Positions 23,207-32,072 of a stretch of 64,000 bases of DNA are shown piece after piece; positions within the stretch are counted from its first letter, which is position 1, and each line of letters starts with the position of its first letter. The notes under the pieces are model-generated. The model searched no databases. It was not told where the DNA came from and worked only from the letters and a program-made list of their open reading frames with translations. Source of the stretch: RUG11551 sp045586185 (GTDB lineage: Bacteria; Planctomycetota; Planctomycetia; Pirellulales; Thermoguttaceae); contig JAZMZV010000142.1 in assembly GCA_045586185.1 (NCBI GenBank), positions 27,980-91,979 on the forward strand, written 5' to 3'. A program made the translations under genes and the position numbers.

Positions 23207-24019
23207 ATGGTCAATTATGGATTAAAGGACAGAGTGGCTCTAATTACCGGGGCGAACAACCCGCAGGGGATTGGGGCGACGACGGCTCTTGCGTTTGCTC
23301 GCGAAGGGGCAAAGGTCGTTTTGATCTATAAGAAAATCCTCCGTCCATTTGATATAAGCAAGACGGATCAAAACGGGGTTGACCGGTATTACCAGTCAAA
23401 CGCCGGGAATGCGGACGTCGTCGAAAGCAAACTCAAGGAAATCAACGCGGACTATCTTGTTTTGGAAAGCGACATTTCCAACGAGGACGCGGTCAAAGAA
23501 ATCTATTCGACGGTTATCGAACGGTTCGGACGCGTTGACGTTCTGGTCAATAACGCCGCGGTCGACGATGAAAACGGTTTTGACACAATCGAAAAGATTA
23601 CTCAAGAGGTCATCGACAATACCTTCGCGGTCAACGTCCGGGGAAGTCTGTTGATGATACGAGAATTTGTCAATCGCCGCGGCAATTACGGAAGAATCGT
23701 CAATATTTCTACAGACGCGGCGCAAGTCTTTGCCGGGCAAATTACCTATGGAGCAAGCAAAGCAACGTTAGAAGCGCTGACTCGCAGCATCGCTCTTGAA
23801 GTCGGGAAATACGGAATTACCGTCAATTGCGTCGCGCCCGGCCCCACTCAAACCGGCTGGATCGACGCGGAATTGGAAAAAGCCGTCGTTCCAATAATCC
23901 CCATGGGACAACTGATTCAACCGGAAGACATTGCTGAAATGATTCTATTCCTGGCAAGCGAACAGGCAAGATTTCTTACTGGCCAAGTCATAAAAGTCTC
24001 CGGCGGACACGCGCTGTAA
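23207..24019 (+). CDS. Short-chain dehydrogenase/reductase (FabG-like)
   Basis: 270 residues of the classical SDR type: cofactor loop TGANNPQGIG (14-23), NNAA (115-118), catalytic Ser168, Tyr181 and Lys185 in YGASK, and the C-terminal VSGGHAL. The NNPQ insertion in the glycine loop resembles enzymes acting on sugars or 3-oxoacyl groups, but the substrate cannot be told. Residues 40-75 carry an insertion (ILRPFDISKTDQNGVDRYYQSN) compared with minimal FabG. GGAG lies about 15 bases before the ATG inside the preceding repeat. A strong terminator follows immediately. Confidence 0.9.
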   Translation: MVNYGLKDRVALITGANNPQGIGATTALAFAREGAKVVLIYKKILRPFDISKTDQNGVDRYYQSNAGNADVVESKLKEINADYLVLESDISNEDAVKEIYSTVIERFGRVDVLVNNAAVDDENGFDTIEKITQEVIDNTFAVNVRGSLLMIREFVNRRGNYGRIVNISTDAAQVFAGQITYGASKATLEALTRSIALEVGKYGITVNCVAPGPTQTGWIDAELEKAVVPIIPMGQLIQPEDIAEMILFLASEQARFLTGQVIKVSGGHAL

Positions 24020-24032
24020 ACTCTGATTAATC

Positions 24033-24063
24033 AAAAAAGACGCTTATATTAAGCGTCTTTTTT
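24033..24063. terminator. Bidirectional intrinsic terminator
   Basis: AAAAAAGACGCTTA (24033-24046) pairs perfectly with TAAGCGTCTTTTTT (24050-24063), loop TAT. It terminates the SDR gene on the plus strand and could serve the converging minus-strand IorB-like gene. Confidence 0.9.
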
Positions 24064-24097
24064 ATATTGCAATTTCCCCCGAGAAGCTCGCTTGCGT

Positions 24098-24132
24098 AAT
24101 TGCTAATTGCAAATTGATAATTGCTAATTGTT
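24098..24132. repeat. Heptanucleotide repeat, AATTGCT type
   Basis: Five 7-nt units: AATTGCT, AATTGCA, AATTGAT, AATTGCT, AATTGTT. It reaches the stop codon of the gene at 24131. Confidence 0.8.
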
Positions 24133-24727
24133 ACTTGATCATCGCTGCCATTCCCGCGTCGAAAGCCGCGAGGTTGACGTCGACGAATTTCGGCTTGCAG
24201 CATTTCTCGATGGCTTCTTTCCAGGATTCAACCGGCATGTCCAGTTCCGTTGACATCGCGCCCAGCAAGACCGTGTTAGCGGCGCGGATGTTGCCCAGCT
24301 TCTCGGCAATCGCTTCAGCATCGAGATAAATCAATCGGCTGAACGCCTTTTCCAGACGTTGTTGAGCGTCGTCTGGATAGGTCGCAGCGCCCATGGAAAC
24401 CGTAACCGGGACGATTCGCTGCGCGTTGACAACCGCCAAGCCGTCTGCCGCCAGGTATTCGTGATACCGAAGGGCTTCGATTCGTTCCAGAGCAACCAGC
24501 ACGGACGCGGTTCCCGGGGCGATGAGCGGGCTGTGGACTTTCGTTCCGTATCGAATCTGAGCGACAACCGACCCGCCTCGCTGCGCCATGCCGTGAACTT
24601 CGTTCGTCTTGACGTCAAACCCGCAAATCATTGCCGTTTGAGCGCAGATTTCGCTCGCCAATAAAATTCCCTGACCGCCGACGCCTACCAGCGCGATGCT
24701 TGTCGTATTTTGATTCTCGTTGCTCAT
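24131..24727 (-). CDS. Indolepyruvate oxidoreductase beta subunit-like (IorB/2-oxoacid oxidoreductase gamma domain)
   Basis: 198 residues with the gamma-domain signature of 2-oxoacid:ferredoxin oxidoreductases: IALVGVGGQGILLASEI, then NEVHGMAQRGGSVVAQIRYG and TVLLGAMS. In IorAB the beta subunit works with IorA (thiamine diphosphate and Fe-S) to convert indolepyruvate-type 2-oxoacids to acyl-CoA and CO2, reducing ferredoxin. No iorA is seen on either side, so the partner must be elsewhere. No Shine-Dalgarno site. Family assignment is strong, substrate is not. Confidence 0.88.
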   Translation of the reverse strand: MSNENQNTTSIALVGVGGQGILLASEICAQTAMICGFDVKTNEVHGMAQRGGSVVAQIRYGTKVHSPLIAPGTASVLVALERIEALRYHEYLAADGLAVVNAQRIVPVTVSMGAATYPDDAQQRLEKAFSRLIYLDAEAIAEKLGNIRAANTVLLGAMSTELDMPVESWKEAIEKCCKPKFVDVNLAAFDAGMAAMIK

Positions 24728-24750
24728 TTGTTGTAACTGGATAATAGGAT

Positions 24751-24785
24751 TAGCTATTAGCTGCTAGCTTTTAGCTACTAGCTGA
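24751..24785. repeat. Heptanucleotide repeat, TAGCTNN type
   Basis: Five units in perfect register: TAGCTAT, TAGCTGC, TAGCTTT, TAGCTAC, TAGCTGA. Located just upstream of the IorB-like start. Confidence 0.85.
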
Positions 24786-24884
24786 AACAGAAGCTAACAA
24801 CCAAAATTCATTATACTCTTTTTTTAAATAATACAAGTAGGCGTTAAAACGTATATCAGGAAGAAATTAGAGAATCGTTTGCGT

Positions 24885-24919
24885 AATTGCTAATTGCAAA
24901 TTGCTAATTGCTAATTGCC
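24885..24919. repeat. Heptanucleotide repeat, AATTGCT type, entering a coding end
   Basis: Five 7-nt units (AATTGCT, AATTGCA, AATTGCT, AATTGCT, AATTGCC). The repeat supplies the last codons and stop of the M16 gene (…EAISN-stop). Confidence 0.85.
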
Positions 24920-26127
24920 TCGCCGCCAAGGGTCGTAATCTGGAAGTCCTTGGGAGAATTCTCCGCCAAGTACCGGTTGACGTCCTCGACTGTCAACGAC
25001 TCGATGTTTGACAGATGCTCGTCCAGAGTTCGGATTTTCCCCAGGTTTATCCAGTCGCTGGCAATGCTGACCGATCTGGCGCCGCAGGATTCCTGTTCCA
25101 TAATCAGGGAGGTCCGTTCCCGCGTTTTGACCCGGTTCAGTTCCTCTTGCGTAACGCCTTTTTCTGAAAGCAGTTGTATTTCTTTCAACAAACGTTCCAA
25201 TGCGGCGTCGACGTTGTTTGAACTGGTTCCCAAAGAGCAGAAAACGGCAGCGTAGGTCGGATACATAAAATTGTAGGCGCTAACCGAATAGCATAATCCC
25301 TGCCGCTCTCGAAGCTGAGTAAACAGACGTCCGCTGGCTTCGCCGCCCAAAACGGACGTCCCAACCATTTGCAAATAATAATCTGGATGAGAATACGGAA
25401 CGCCATCGTACGCAACAACAATCTGCGTTTGCTGAGCGTCGTAATCTATATGGCGATTCTGTCGAGTCGGCGCTTTGGACTGAATTGTCAGCATACCCTG
25501 AGAATGCCACGATCCAAATAACGCCTCGACTTCGTCCTGAAGCTCGTTCCAGTCAAACGCCCCGGCGACGGACAGAATCGTTCCGTCTGGACGATAATAC
25601 TTTTCATAGAAAGACTTTAGCTCCTCCAATCGAACGGAATGAAGAACGTCAATGTCGCCGTAGGAATGTTCGTTCCACGGCGAGGGGAAAAAGTCTTTCT
25701 GCGCCGCCAGACGCGCTACTAAAGCCGGATTGTCTTCGATTCCAACCCGTTCTAAAATAACGCTTTGCCGCGACGGCTCCAAAGAATCTTCGTCAAAATG
25801 CGCCTCTTGCGCCAAGGCGGCGTAGATTTCCAGAACGTCGTGAAGGTAAATCGCCGGAAAAGCGGCATGATAAGAAACGTATCCTATTCCGACCTTTTCT
25901 CCCCGCTCGACGCCGCGAAGCAAAAGTTCTTCGATAAACTGACGGCTATCCCACCGCCCGCAGCCTCGAAGCGCCATCTCACAGCAAAACGACGCTACGC
26001 CGCGGCGACTCGGGGATTCATACCCAACCCCTGCCGGCATTTCCAAAGAAATCGCGCACGACTTCAGGTACGGAGCCGATTCTGCCAGTAAGGTCAGTCC
26101 GTTAGAATACGTTTTCGTATAAATCAT
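24904..26127 (-). CDS. M16 family peptidase homologue lacking the HxxEH zinc motif
   Basis: 407 residues of the pitrilysin/processing-peptidase fold: NGLTLLAESAPYLKSCAISLEMPAGVGYES..RRGVASF at the start, YYRPDGTILSVAGAFD in the middle, and GLCYSVSAYNFMYPTYAAVFCSLGTS near the end. Active members have HxxEH here (AHFLEH); this protein has Ser46-Phe-Cys-Cys49-Glu50, so both His and the catalytic Glu position are changed and zinc binding is not expected. Inactive M16 proteins usually pair with an active partner, which is not in the window. No signal peptide. A non-catalytic or chaperone-like role is inferred. Confidence 0.87.
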   Translation of the reverse strand: MIYTKTYSNGLTLLAESAPYLKSCAISLEMPAGVGYESPSRRGVASFCCEMALRGCGRWDSRQFIEELLLRGVERGEKVGIGYVSYHAAFPAIYLHDVLEIYAALAQEAHFDEDSLEPSRQSVILERVGIEDNPALVARLAAQKDFFPSPWNEHSYGDIDVLHSVRLEELKSFYEKYYRPDGTILSVAGAFDWNELQDEVEALFGSWHSQGMLTIQSKAPTRQNRHIDYDAQQTQIVVAYDGVPYSHPDYYLQMVGTSVLGGEASGRLFTQLRERQGLCYSVSAYNFMYPTYAAVFCSLGTSSNNVDAALERLLKEIQLLSEKGVTQEELNRVKTRERTSLIMEQESCGARSVSIASDWINLGKIRTLDEHLSNIESLTVEDVNRYLAENSPKDFQITTLGGEAISN

Positions 26128-26143
26128 AGACGCATATTATAGC

Positions 26144-26171
26144 AGGGAACAGGGAATAGGGAATAGGGAGC
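26144..26171. repeat. Heptanucleotide repeat, AGGGAAT type
   Basis: Four 7-nt units: AGGGAAC, AGGGAAT, AGGGAAT, AGGGAGC, just upstream of the M16 gene start (26127). Confidence 0.75.
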
Positions 26172-26424
26172 GGAGGAATTGGTAACGTCTCATCCTCTCC
26201 AATCCCGACCGATTATATATTGGTTAATAATGAATATCAAGTCCCTTAATAATGAAACAAGCAATCGTCAAAGTGGGTAGAAGGACGTTTTGAGGTGAAA
26301 AAATCTAATAATATTCTATGAATAACCCCTTTAAGAAAAAATAAAATAGAGTATATTAAATGAGGAATTTATATCAACCAATCGGTGAACCCCCGTATTT
26401 TTCAAGGGGTTAACACATCCCGGC

Positions 26425-27171
26425 TTGCCAAAAACCGCGTACCAGACGGACCTGCTCAAAAGTTGCCAGGTTCCACAGTTACCGGGATTATTTTATAAAA
26501 CAACGTCAAACATTAATTTCATAGAAACAAGGACGGATTACATTTTGTCAAGAAATATATTAAAAATAGAGGATTATTCTAAAAAGGATTTTATTTTATG
26601 GCGTTATATTCGCTCTACTTTTCCGGAACCTTTTGTGGCATTTGTATCCAGATTGTCATTAAGTTTTTGTGATTCACGTTTGTTGACAGAGGTTTCAGAA
26701 ATCGGCATAAACTCAAATGAAATGCTGCGTCCAGTTTATTCAAGATCATTCTGCTCCGAAAAACACTTTGCAGAATTTCTCTCGACATGTGAATTTGAAA
26801 TATTACTCGACGTTCTGAAAAGGTTGGAGAATCGTAACGTCAATCTGTTTGATTTCGATTATTTAACTGTAGATAAACAGGTTGACTTTCGCTTTATTAT
26901 TTTGGCTTTAAATAATGAAAGCTCCTTTTTTGACTACACATATATGTATGATACGTCAGATATTCCCAGAGATGCCAGAATAAAATTATACGAGGACATC
27001 TACGATCTCGAAAAGCTGGGAATCTTAATAAATAATCCACAGGATTTGTTTTACAATCCTCAAAATGAAGATTTTAAAATCCTGTCTTTTAGACGACTGC
27101 TTCTTGACGATGTTTCTTGGTCTGAAAAAGATTACCTTGAATATTACAAAAGATTCTGTCAAATTGATTAA
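26425..27171 (+). CDS. AT-rich ORF of unknown function, start uncertain
   Basis: About 248 codons, visibly more AT-rich than its neighbours. The frame opens at 26389; the only early start is TTG at 26425 with no ribosome site, and the first in-frame ATG is about 100 codons in. The N-terminal 22 residues look unlike the rest, so the 5' end may be lost or rearranged. The body is rich in Phe, Leu, Asp and Asn (DFILWRYIRSTFPEPFVAFVSRLS, EFLSTCEFEILLDVLKRLENR, LYEDIYDLEKLGILINNPQDLF) and looks alpha-helical. I do not recognise a family. Base composition and a hairpin AACCCC/GGGGTT (26388-26412) just before it suggest acquired DNA or a 5'-truncated gene. Confidence 0.5.
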   Translation: MPKTAYQTDLLKSCQVPQLPGLFYKTTSNINFIETRTDYILSRNILKIEDYSKKDFILWRYIRSTFPEPFVAFVSRLSLSFCDSRLLTEVSEIGINSNEMLRPVYSRSFCSEKHFAEFLSTCEFEILLDVLKRLENRNVNLFDFDYLTVDKQVDFRFIILALNNESSFFDYTYMYDTSDIPRDARIKLYEDIYDLEKLGILINNPQDLFYNPQNEDFKILSFRRLLLDDVSWSEKDYLEYYKRFCQID

Positions 27172-27491
27172 TCAGTTTTGACTCGATTTCGTTCAAAAAC
27201 TAAAACTGCCTATTTTCGCCCCCCGAGATTTATCGCATCCTGAACCTGGCTGTCAACTTTTCGCTTGCGCTTGCTCCGTAAAGCGTAATTACGCAAGCGC
27301 TTCGACGTCTTTTTCTATGTGTGCCATGTTGCCCATATTATCTTTTTTGCCAATACGTTGTTTTTTTCTAAATTGTTATCTTTGAACCAATTGTCAAAAC
27401 CCTGAAAGGTATAAAATCTGTTTTATACAATATTATCTAAAGGGGATTTTAGAAAAAACTTTTAAAAGAGAAAAAAATGAGTAAGGGAGTA
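27172..27491. other. Spacer upstream of the exosortase locus
   Basis: No gene seen. It includes a CGCTTGCG/CGCAAGCG-type palindromic stretch (27270-27305) and becomes strongly AT-rich towards the exosortase gene. Only ORFs shorter than 20 codons occur near the end. Confidence 0.4.
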
Positions 27492-27519
27492 TTGGTAAAA
27501 AAACCGTATTAAGTATAAT
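27492..27519 (+). promoter_or_regulatory. Candidate sigma-70-type promoter for the exosortase locus
   Basis: TTGGTA, 16-bp spacer, perfect TATAAT, 90 bp before the exosortase start codon. The -35 matches TTGACA at four of six positions. Confidence 0.4.
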
Positions 27520-27608
27520 ATGAAGGAGCGTAAATATAAAAATTGGGAACGTTTTTATATTAACTCGCTCTAATAAATAAAATGAAGAGAGCATTTTAAT
27601 TATACGAT

Positions 27609-28640
27609 ATGAGTCAAAGTCCGTCAACTCAACCAAAAGATCCATCGCCGTCTGTGCCGCCTGAATCAGCGGCAGAAGAACGAAACATATACGCCAAGGA
27701 AGAAATATCCATGTGGGCGATATTTGGAGCTTTGCTTGTCGCACTGACGCTTGCTTATTCCAAATCGCTGCAAATAGCAATGGACTCATGGAATACGGAA
27801 CTGTATTCTCATGGATATTTGATCCCGTTTATGGCGGCGGCATTATTATGGCTTCGCCGCGAACCGTATCGTCCATTTCCGATGTGGCACCGTTGGGTAG
27901 GGTTGGCGCTGTTGGCATTAACGCTTTTCGGGGCGTATCTTGCAGAGTATTTTGCACAGGAATTTGTCATGCAGATGTCATTTGTTCCGGCAGTGGCATT
28001 CTGTTTTTTGATAGCCGGCGGCTGGCCGCTTTTCCGATGGGCGGGACCAATATGCTTTATTTTGTTTTTCATGTTCCCATTATACTGGGGGCTTGAACGG
28101 CACATGCTGGAACCGATGCAGCTTTGGGCTACAACGTCCAGCGCGTTTATGCTTCAGTTGTTTGGTTTTGTCGCTATACAGGAAGGAAACGTTATTACTA
28201 TTAATGGCATTCCGCTCAACGTCGTCGGGGCGTGCAGCGGTCTTCGCATGACAACCATTTTTGTGGCGTTGTCCATATTTTTTGTATTGATCAGCCAGCG
28301 CACCTGGTGGGAAAACCTGATTATTCTGCTTTGTGCGATTCCCATTGCCTTGATTGTCAACATTATGAGAATCACCGTAACCGGGATTGGCTATTCAATT
28401 TTTGGCGTCGGCGGGACAGCGGAAAAATTGATTCACGACTGGTCTGGCTTGGCAATGGCGCCTATGGCATTAATTATGCTTTGGGGCGTAGTTCGATTGC
28501 TGTCAATTCTGTTTTATGAAGAAGAAACAGAAGAAAACCCGGCAATAAAGATATTCGAAAGACCGGGAACTTCCACGATCGAAAGCGAAAACGCAGAATC
28601 AGAAGAAGAATCAGACGTCGATTCCGAAACAAAAAAATAA
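27609..28640 (+). CDS. Exosortase (EpsH/Xrt family, planctomycete type)
   Basis: A 343-residue polytopic membrane protein, the transpeptidase-like enzyme that cleaves PEP-CTERM signals. A polar, Pro/Ser-rich 35-residue N-terminus is followed by about eight membrane segments. The catalytic triad is visible: Cys209 in VVGACSGLR, Arg254 in VNIMRI, and His276 in IHDWSG. The C-terminal tail is highly acidic (EEEESDVDSE). It heads a locus with a Wzc/BY-kinase and an EpsI-like protein, the usual partners, and three PEP-CTERM substrates are in the window. Probably corresponds to the planctomycete exosortase subtype (XrtU), but I cannot confirm the subtype. Confidence 0.93.
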   Translation: MSQSPSTQPKDPSPSVPPESAAEERNIYAKEEISMWAIFGALLVALTLAYSKSLQIAMDSWNTELYSHGYLIPFMAAALLWLRREPYRPFPMWHRWVGLALLALTLFGAYLAEYFAQEFVMQMSFVPAVAFCFLIAGGWPLFRWAGPICFILFFMFPLYWGLERHMLEPMQLWATTSSAFMLQLFGFVAIQEGNVITINGIPLNVVGACSGLRMTTIFVALSIFFVLISQRTWWENLIILLCAIPIALIVNIMRITVTGIGYSIFGVGGTAEKLIHDWSGLAMAPMALIMLWGVVRLLSILFYEEETEENPAIKIFERPGTSTIESENAESEEESDVDSETKK

Positions 28641-28740
28641 AAAAGTATTGCACAAAGGCGTTATACACAACGTATTAATTATAAACGTAGTTATATTCGT
28701 TTTAAATTTTTATTGAAACTTTAGGATAAGGGTTATTCAC

Positions 28741-31092
28741 GTGAGTACGAACTTTCCCAATCAGGACAGACGACCGGAAAACAATTCTACGTCAACGGCT
28801 TTGGCTCCGGTAACTCAGCAGGGGACTTCTCTGCGAGTGATTCAGCCGCAGCCGGAAATTGTCAAACAGGCGCCCAGACCAAGCGATATCATTCATGGAT
28901 TTCGCCGTCGATGGGGCTGGGCATTGCTGGCTGGCGTTATGGCGTCAACAATTGCCGTTGCCGCAGGCTGGATTATGATTCCGGTTACGTATTATACGGA
29001 AGCATGGCTTAACGTTCAGTCTCAAGCGCCGTATATTGTTTCGCCGCTCAATTCCAAAAACACCTATTTGAATCAAAGAGGCGCTCAGGCGGTTTTGATT
29101 CGCAGCCCCTTCGTGTTAAAAACGGTTGTTCGTGAATTGGACGTCAACAGCTATCCGGAAATGAAAGGCGTTGTTGATCCCGTCAGCTGGATTGGACAGC
29201 GTCTTCAGGTTTCCTTCCCCGGCGGAACGGACATTATGGCCATCGGCATGGCTGGCAAAGACCGCAACATGATTACAGAAATTGTCAATGCGGTTAAAGA
29301 CGCGTACATGCAGGAAGTCGTTACGGTTGACCGCGAAAACCATCTTCGCCGTAAAAACGTTCTGGAACAGGCGTACACTCGAAACCGTCAGCAGATTGAC
29401 AAAAAGATGTATCTGTACAAAGAACTTGCTGACCAGGTTGGTTCCAGCGATTCAGACGCCGTCAAACATTCAGCTCGTTTGAAACTGCAAACAATCGACG
29501 GTTTGAAGAGCAAAGTCATGGCTCTTGATTCGCAAATCGCCGGAATCAATACCAGAATCGAATTGCTCCGCGCTCGTTTGGCGGTCTTGCCGGAAGCAGA
29601 ACAGCCTTTAGATCCGGAAGCGCAGGCTCAGCGTCAGGCTAAAGCTTTGGAAGCGGCAACTCAACAGATGGTTCGACAAGACCCTGAAATCGCAAAAATG
29701 CTTCAGCGTATTGAGTACATGGACGCTCGAATTGAGGCGACCAGACAGGTTGTCAAAGACGGCGAAAACGCGCCCAAAGTTCAACGCATGATTACCGCCA
29801 GAAACGACATGGTAAAACAGCTTGAAGAGCGCGCCAATCAGCTTACTCCTCTGATCAAAGAAGAACTTCGTCAGAGACTGGCGGAAGGCAAAGCGACCAC
29901 GCCTCCAACCGCTGCTGAAAAGCTTCAAGCTGCCATTGATTCCAACCTGTTGGATAAATCCGTATATGAAAAGCAACGAGAAGCAATTTACGCTCAATTT
30001 ATTGAAGCTGTTCATCAGGCAGAAAAGCTCGATACTTTTTCTTCTGAATTGGAAAGCCGCAAAATTGAACTCGATCGTTTGAAGGAAATCACATATAAGA
30101 TGGGATCTGACCTTCAGCATTGGCAAATTGAACTCGAAGCGGCTCCTCGCGTTACAGAAATGCGCGCTGCTGAAGTCCCGCTTGAAAGCAATATTCAGAG
30201 TAAAATTAAAAAACTGGCAATGATGGGCTTTGGAGCTTTCTTTGTCGGCGTTATAAGCGTTTTGGCTCTGGACTTCCTTGGACGGCGCGTCAACTCGGCA
30301 GACGAAATCAACTACGGTCTTGGACTGCGCGTTATCGGCGACCTTCCGTTGGTCAGTTCCGGTTTGCGCGGCGGTAAAATGAACAACCGCGTTCAGGGTA
30401 TGTTGATTGAAAGTATCGACAACATCCGAACCGCGCTGTTACACAGGGCGGAAGTCGAAGGGCTCAAAGTTATCATGGTTACCAGCTCCATGGAAAAGGA
30501 AGGTAAAACGACCGTATCCAGCCAGCTGGCAGCGTCCCTGGCGAGAAGCGGTCGACGAACGCTCCTGTTCGACGGCGACTTGAGACGTCCTGGCGACCAC
30601 CGTATGTTCGAGAAACCGCTTTATCCCGGAATTTCAGAATTCTTCCGCGGCATGGTTACTCTGGAAGAAATCATCACTGAAACCCGAGTCGAAAACCTGT
30701 TCCTCGCCCCGGCTGGGCATCCGCACCCGGAAGCCCTTCAGGCGTTGGCGCGCGGCGAAGTCATCATTGACGCCTTTGCCAAACTGCGAGAAGAATTCGA
30801 CTTTATCATTGTCGACTCCGGACCTATTCTGACGGACTCTGACTCGCTCATGTTCGCCAAGGTTCTCGACGGTCTGGTGTTGAGCGTTTTGAGAGACGTC
30901 AGCCGACTGCCGCGAATTTACGAAGCGTGCGAACGCGCTCGCGCGGTCAACGTCAAACTCCTCGGAGCGGTCATCAACGGCATTACGTTCTCCAAGTATC
31001 GTTCGTACTACCGTCCGTACACGATTGAAGTGCCTAACAAACGCCGTCCGCAGCAGCAACAACAGCAGCAGCGTCCGCAAGGCAAGCAATAG
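28741..31092 (+). CDS. Wzc/GumC-type polysaccharide co-polymerase with BY-kinase domain
   Basis: 783 residues, GTG start. A Wzz-type domain begins with a membrane span at about 57-80 (WGWALLAGVMASTIAVAAGWIMI), followed by a long periplasmic coiled coil (about 190-480) and a second span near 495-520 (LAMMGFGAFFVGVISVLALDFLG). The cytoplasmic kinase domain has Walker A SSMEKEGKTT (Lys589), Walker A' LLFDGDLRRP (Asp611, Asp613) and Walker B FIIVDSG (Asp692). The tail has a Tyr cluster (YRSYYRPY) as in autophosphorylated BY-kinases, then a seven-Gln run. It controls export and chain length of an exopolysaccharide. It follows the exosortase gene and probably belongs to the same transcript. Confidence 0.93.
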   Translation: MSTNFPNQDRRPENNSTSTALAPVTQQGTSLRVIQPQPEIVKQAPRPSDIIHGFRRRWGWALLAGVMASTIAVAAGWIMIPVTYYTEAWLNVQSQAPYIVSPLNSKNTYLNQRGAQAVLIRSPFVLKTVVRELDVNSYPEMKGVVDPVSWIGQRLQVSFPGGTDIMAIGMAGKDRNMITEIVNAVKDAYMQEVVTVDRENHLRRKNVLEQAYTRNRQQIDKKMYLYKELADQVGSSDSDAVKHSARLKLQTIDGLKSKVMALDSQIAGINTRIELLRARLAVLPEAEQPLDPEAQAQRQAKALEAATQQMVRQDPEIAKMLQRIEYMDARIEATRQVVKDGENAPKVQRMITARNDMVKQLEERANQLTPLIKEELRQRLAEGKATTPPTAAEKLQAAIDSNLLDKSVYEKQREAIYAQFIEAVHQAEKLDTFSSELESRKIELDRLKEITYKMGSDLQHWQIELEAAPRVTEMRAAEVPLESNIQSKIKKLAMMGFGAFFVGVISVLALDFLGRRVNSADEINYGLGLRVIGDLPLVSSGLRGGKMNNRVQGMLIESIDNIRTALLHRAEVEGLKVIMVTSSMEKEGKTTVSSQLAASLARSGRRTLLFDGDLRRPGDHRMFEKPLYPGISEFFRGMVTLEEIITETRVENLFLAPAGHPHPEALQALARGEVIIDAFAKLREEFDFIIVDSGPILTDSDSLMFAKVLDGLVLSVLRDVSRLPRIYEACERARAVNVKLLGAVINGITFSKYRSYYRPYTIEVPNKRRPQQQQQQQRPQGKQ

Positions 31093-31187
31093 TTTACAAT
31101 TAACTAATGAACAATTAGCGATTTACGCAATGTGCAACTCTCGATTGCAAATTGCAAAGCGCTAATTGTTCTTTATTTTTCCAGACA

Positions 31188-32051
31188 ATGCAATATAATA
31201 AATACATTCCTGCCGCATTCAAAATTTACATTCCTGCCGCTATTGGACTGATTTTAATTGGGGCGCTGTACGTCTCAACCAACATGCTGGGGTTTTCCCA
31301 GCAGTACATGGACTACCTTATAAAAACCGTTCAGGAAACGCCGGTAAAATTTGGCAATTGGACAGGAACGGATAACCCTCAAGCAAACGAAGCCATTACA
31401 AAAGAGTCTGGAGCGCTGGCGCAAATTTCCCGAGTTTACGAAAATCCGTTCTTTGGCGAAAGTATAAACTTGTATTTTATTGCGGGTATTTCTTTCCGCG
31501 TTGCAATGCATTCCCCGGTCGTTTGCTATCCCGGTTCCGGATTCGAACAGCAGGGAGAGGTTCAGACTTTTGACTTCGATTACATCTATACAGATTCCAA
31601 AACCGGTAAAAGTTACGCTCGCAAAGCGACTTTCTTTACCGTTGTCTTTAAAAAAGAGAGTCATTCTGAACGAGTATTCTGGGCGTGGAACGATGGTTCC
31701 GGCTGGATAGCACCGCAATTCGCGCGTTTGCACTATGGCGGACACATTCCACTGTGCAAATGCTATTTTTCATTTGTTGACAATTCTCCAAACATCTACG
31801 ATTTCGACAAAAAATACATTGCCGATTTTGCCGCGCGTTTTTTAAGCGACTTGGATAATCGTATGATCGTTGACGGAAAGGTTCCCTCTGAATCAATAAA
31901 AATCAACCTGGGAGACCCGATTGACGGAACCCAGCAGGATTTTGCCATACCTGATTCAACGCCGACAGAAGAAGACGTCAGACCAACTGAATTTCCGTCT
32001 TCTGACAGCATTGATTCATTAATCAAAGATTCTGAAATCATAAATGAATAA
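31188..32051 (+). CDS. EpsI-like exosortase-associated protein
   Basis: About 287 residues from the ATG at 31188; an earlier TTG (31152) would start inside a repeat-like AT-rich stretch. One N-terminal membrane span (FKIYIPAAIGLILIGALYVS), then a periplasmic domain with the EpsI hallmark HSPVVCYPGSGFEQQGE, FYFIAG-like strand, and RVFWAWNDGSGWIAP. EpsI-family proteins accompany exosortases in polysaccharide-linked loci, sometimes fused to the exosortase. The exact role is unknown. The acidic tail is rich in Asp, Glu and Ser. Confidence 0.87.
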   Translation: MQYNKYIPAAFKIYIPAAIGLILIGALYVSTNMLGFSQQYMDYLIKTVQETPVKFGNWTGTDNPQANEAITKESGALAQISRVYENPFFGESINLYFIAGISFRVAMHSPVVCYPGSGFEQQGEVQTFDFDYIYTDSKTGKSYARKATFFTVVFKKESHSERVFWAWNDGSGWIAPQFARLHYGGHIPLCKCYFSFVDNSPNIYDFDKKYIADFAARFLSDLDNRMIVDGKVPSESIKINLGDPIDGTQQDFAIPDSTPTEEDVRPTEFPSSDSIDSLIKDSEIINE

Positions 32052-32072
32052 CGTCAACCCGTCGTCAGGTCA

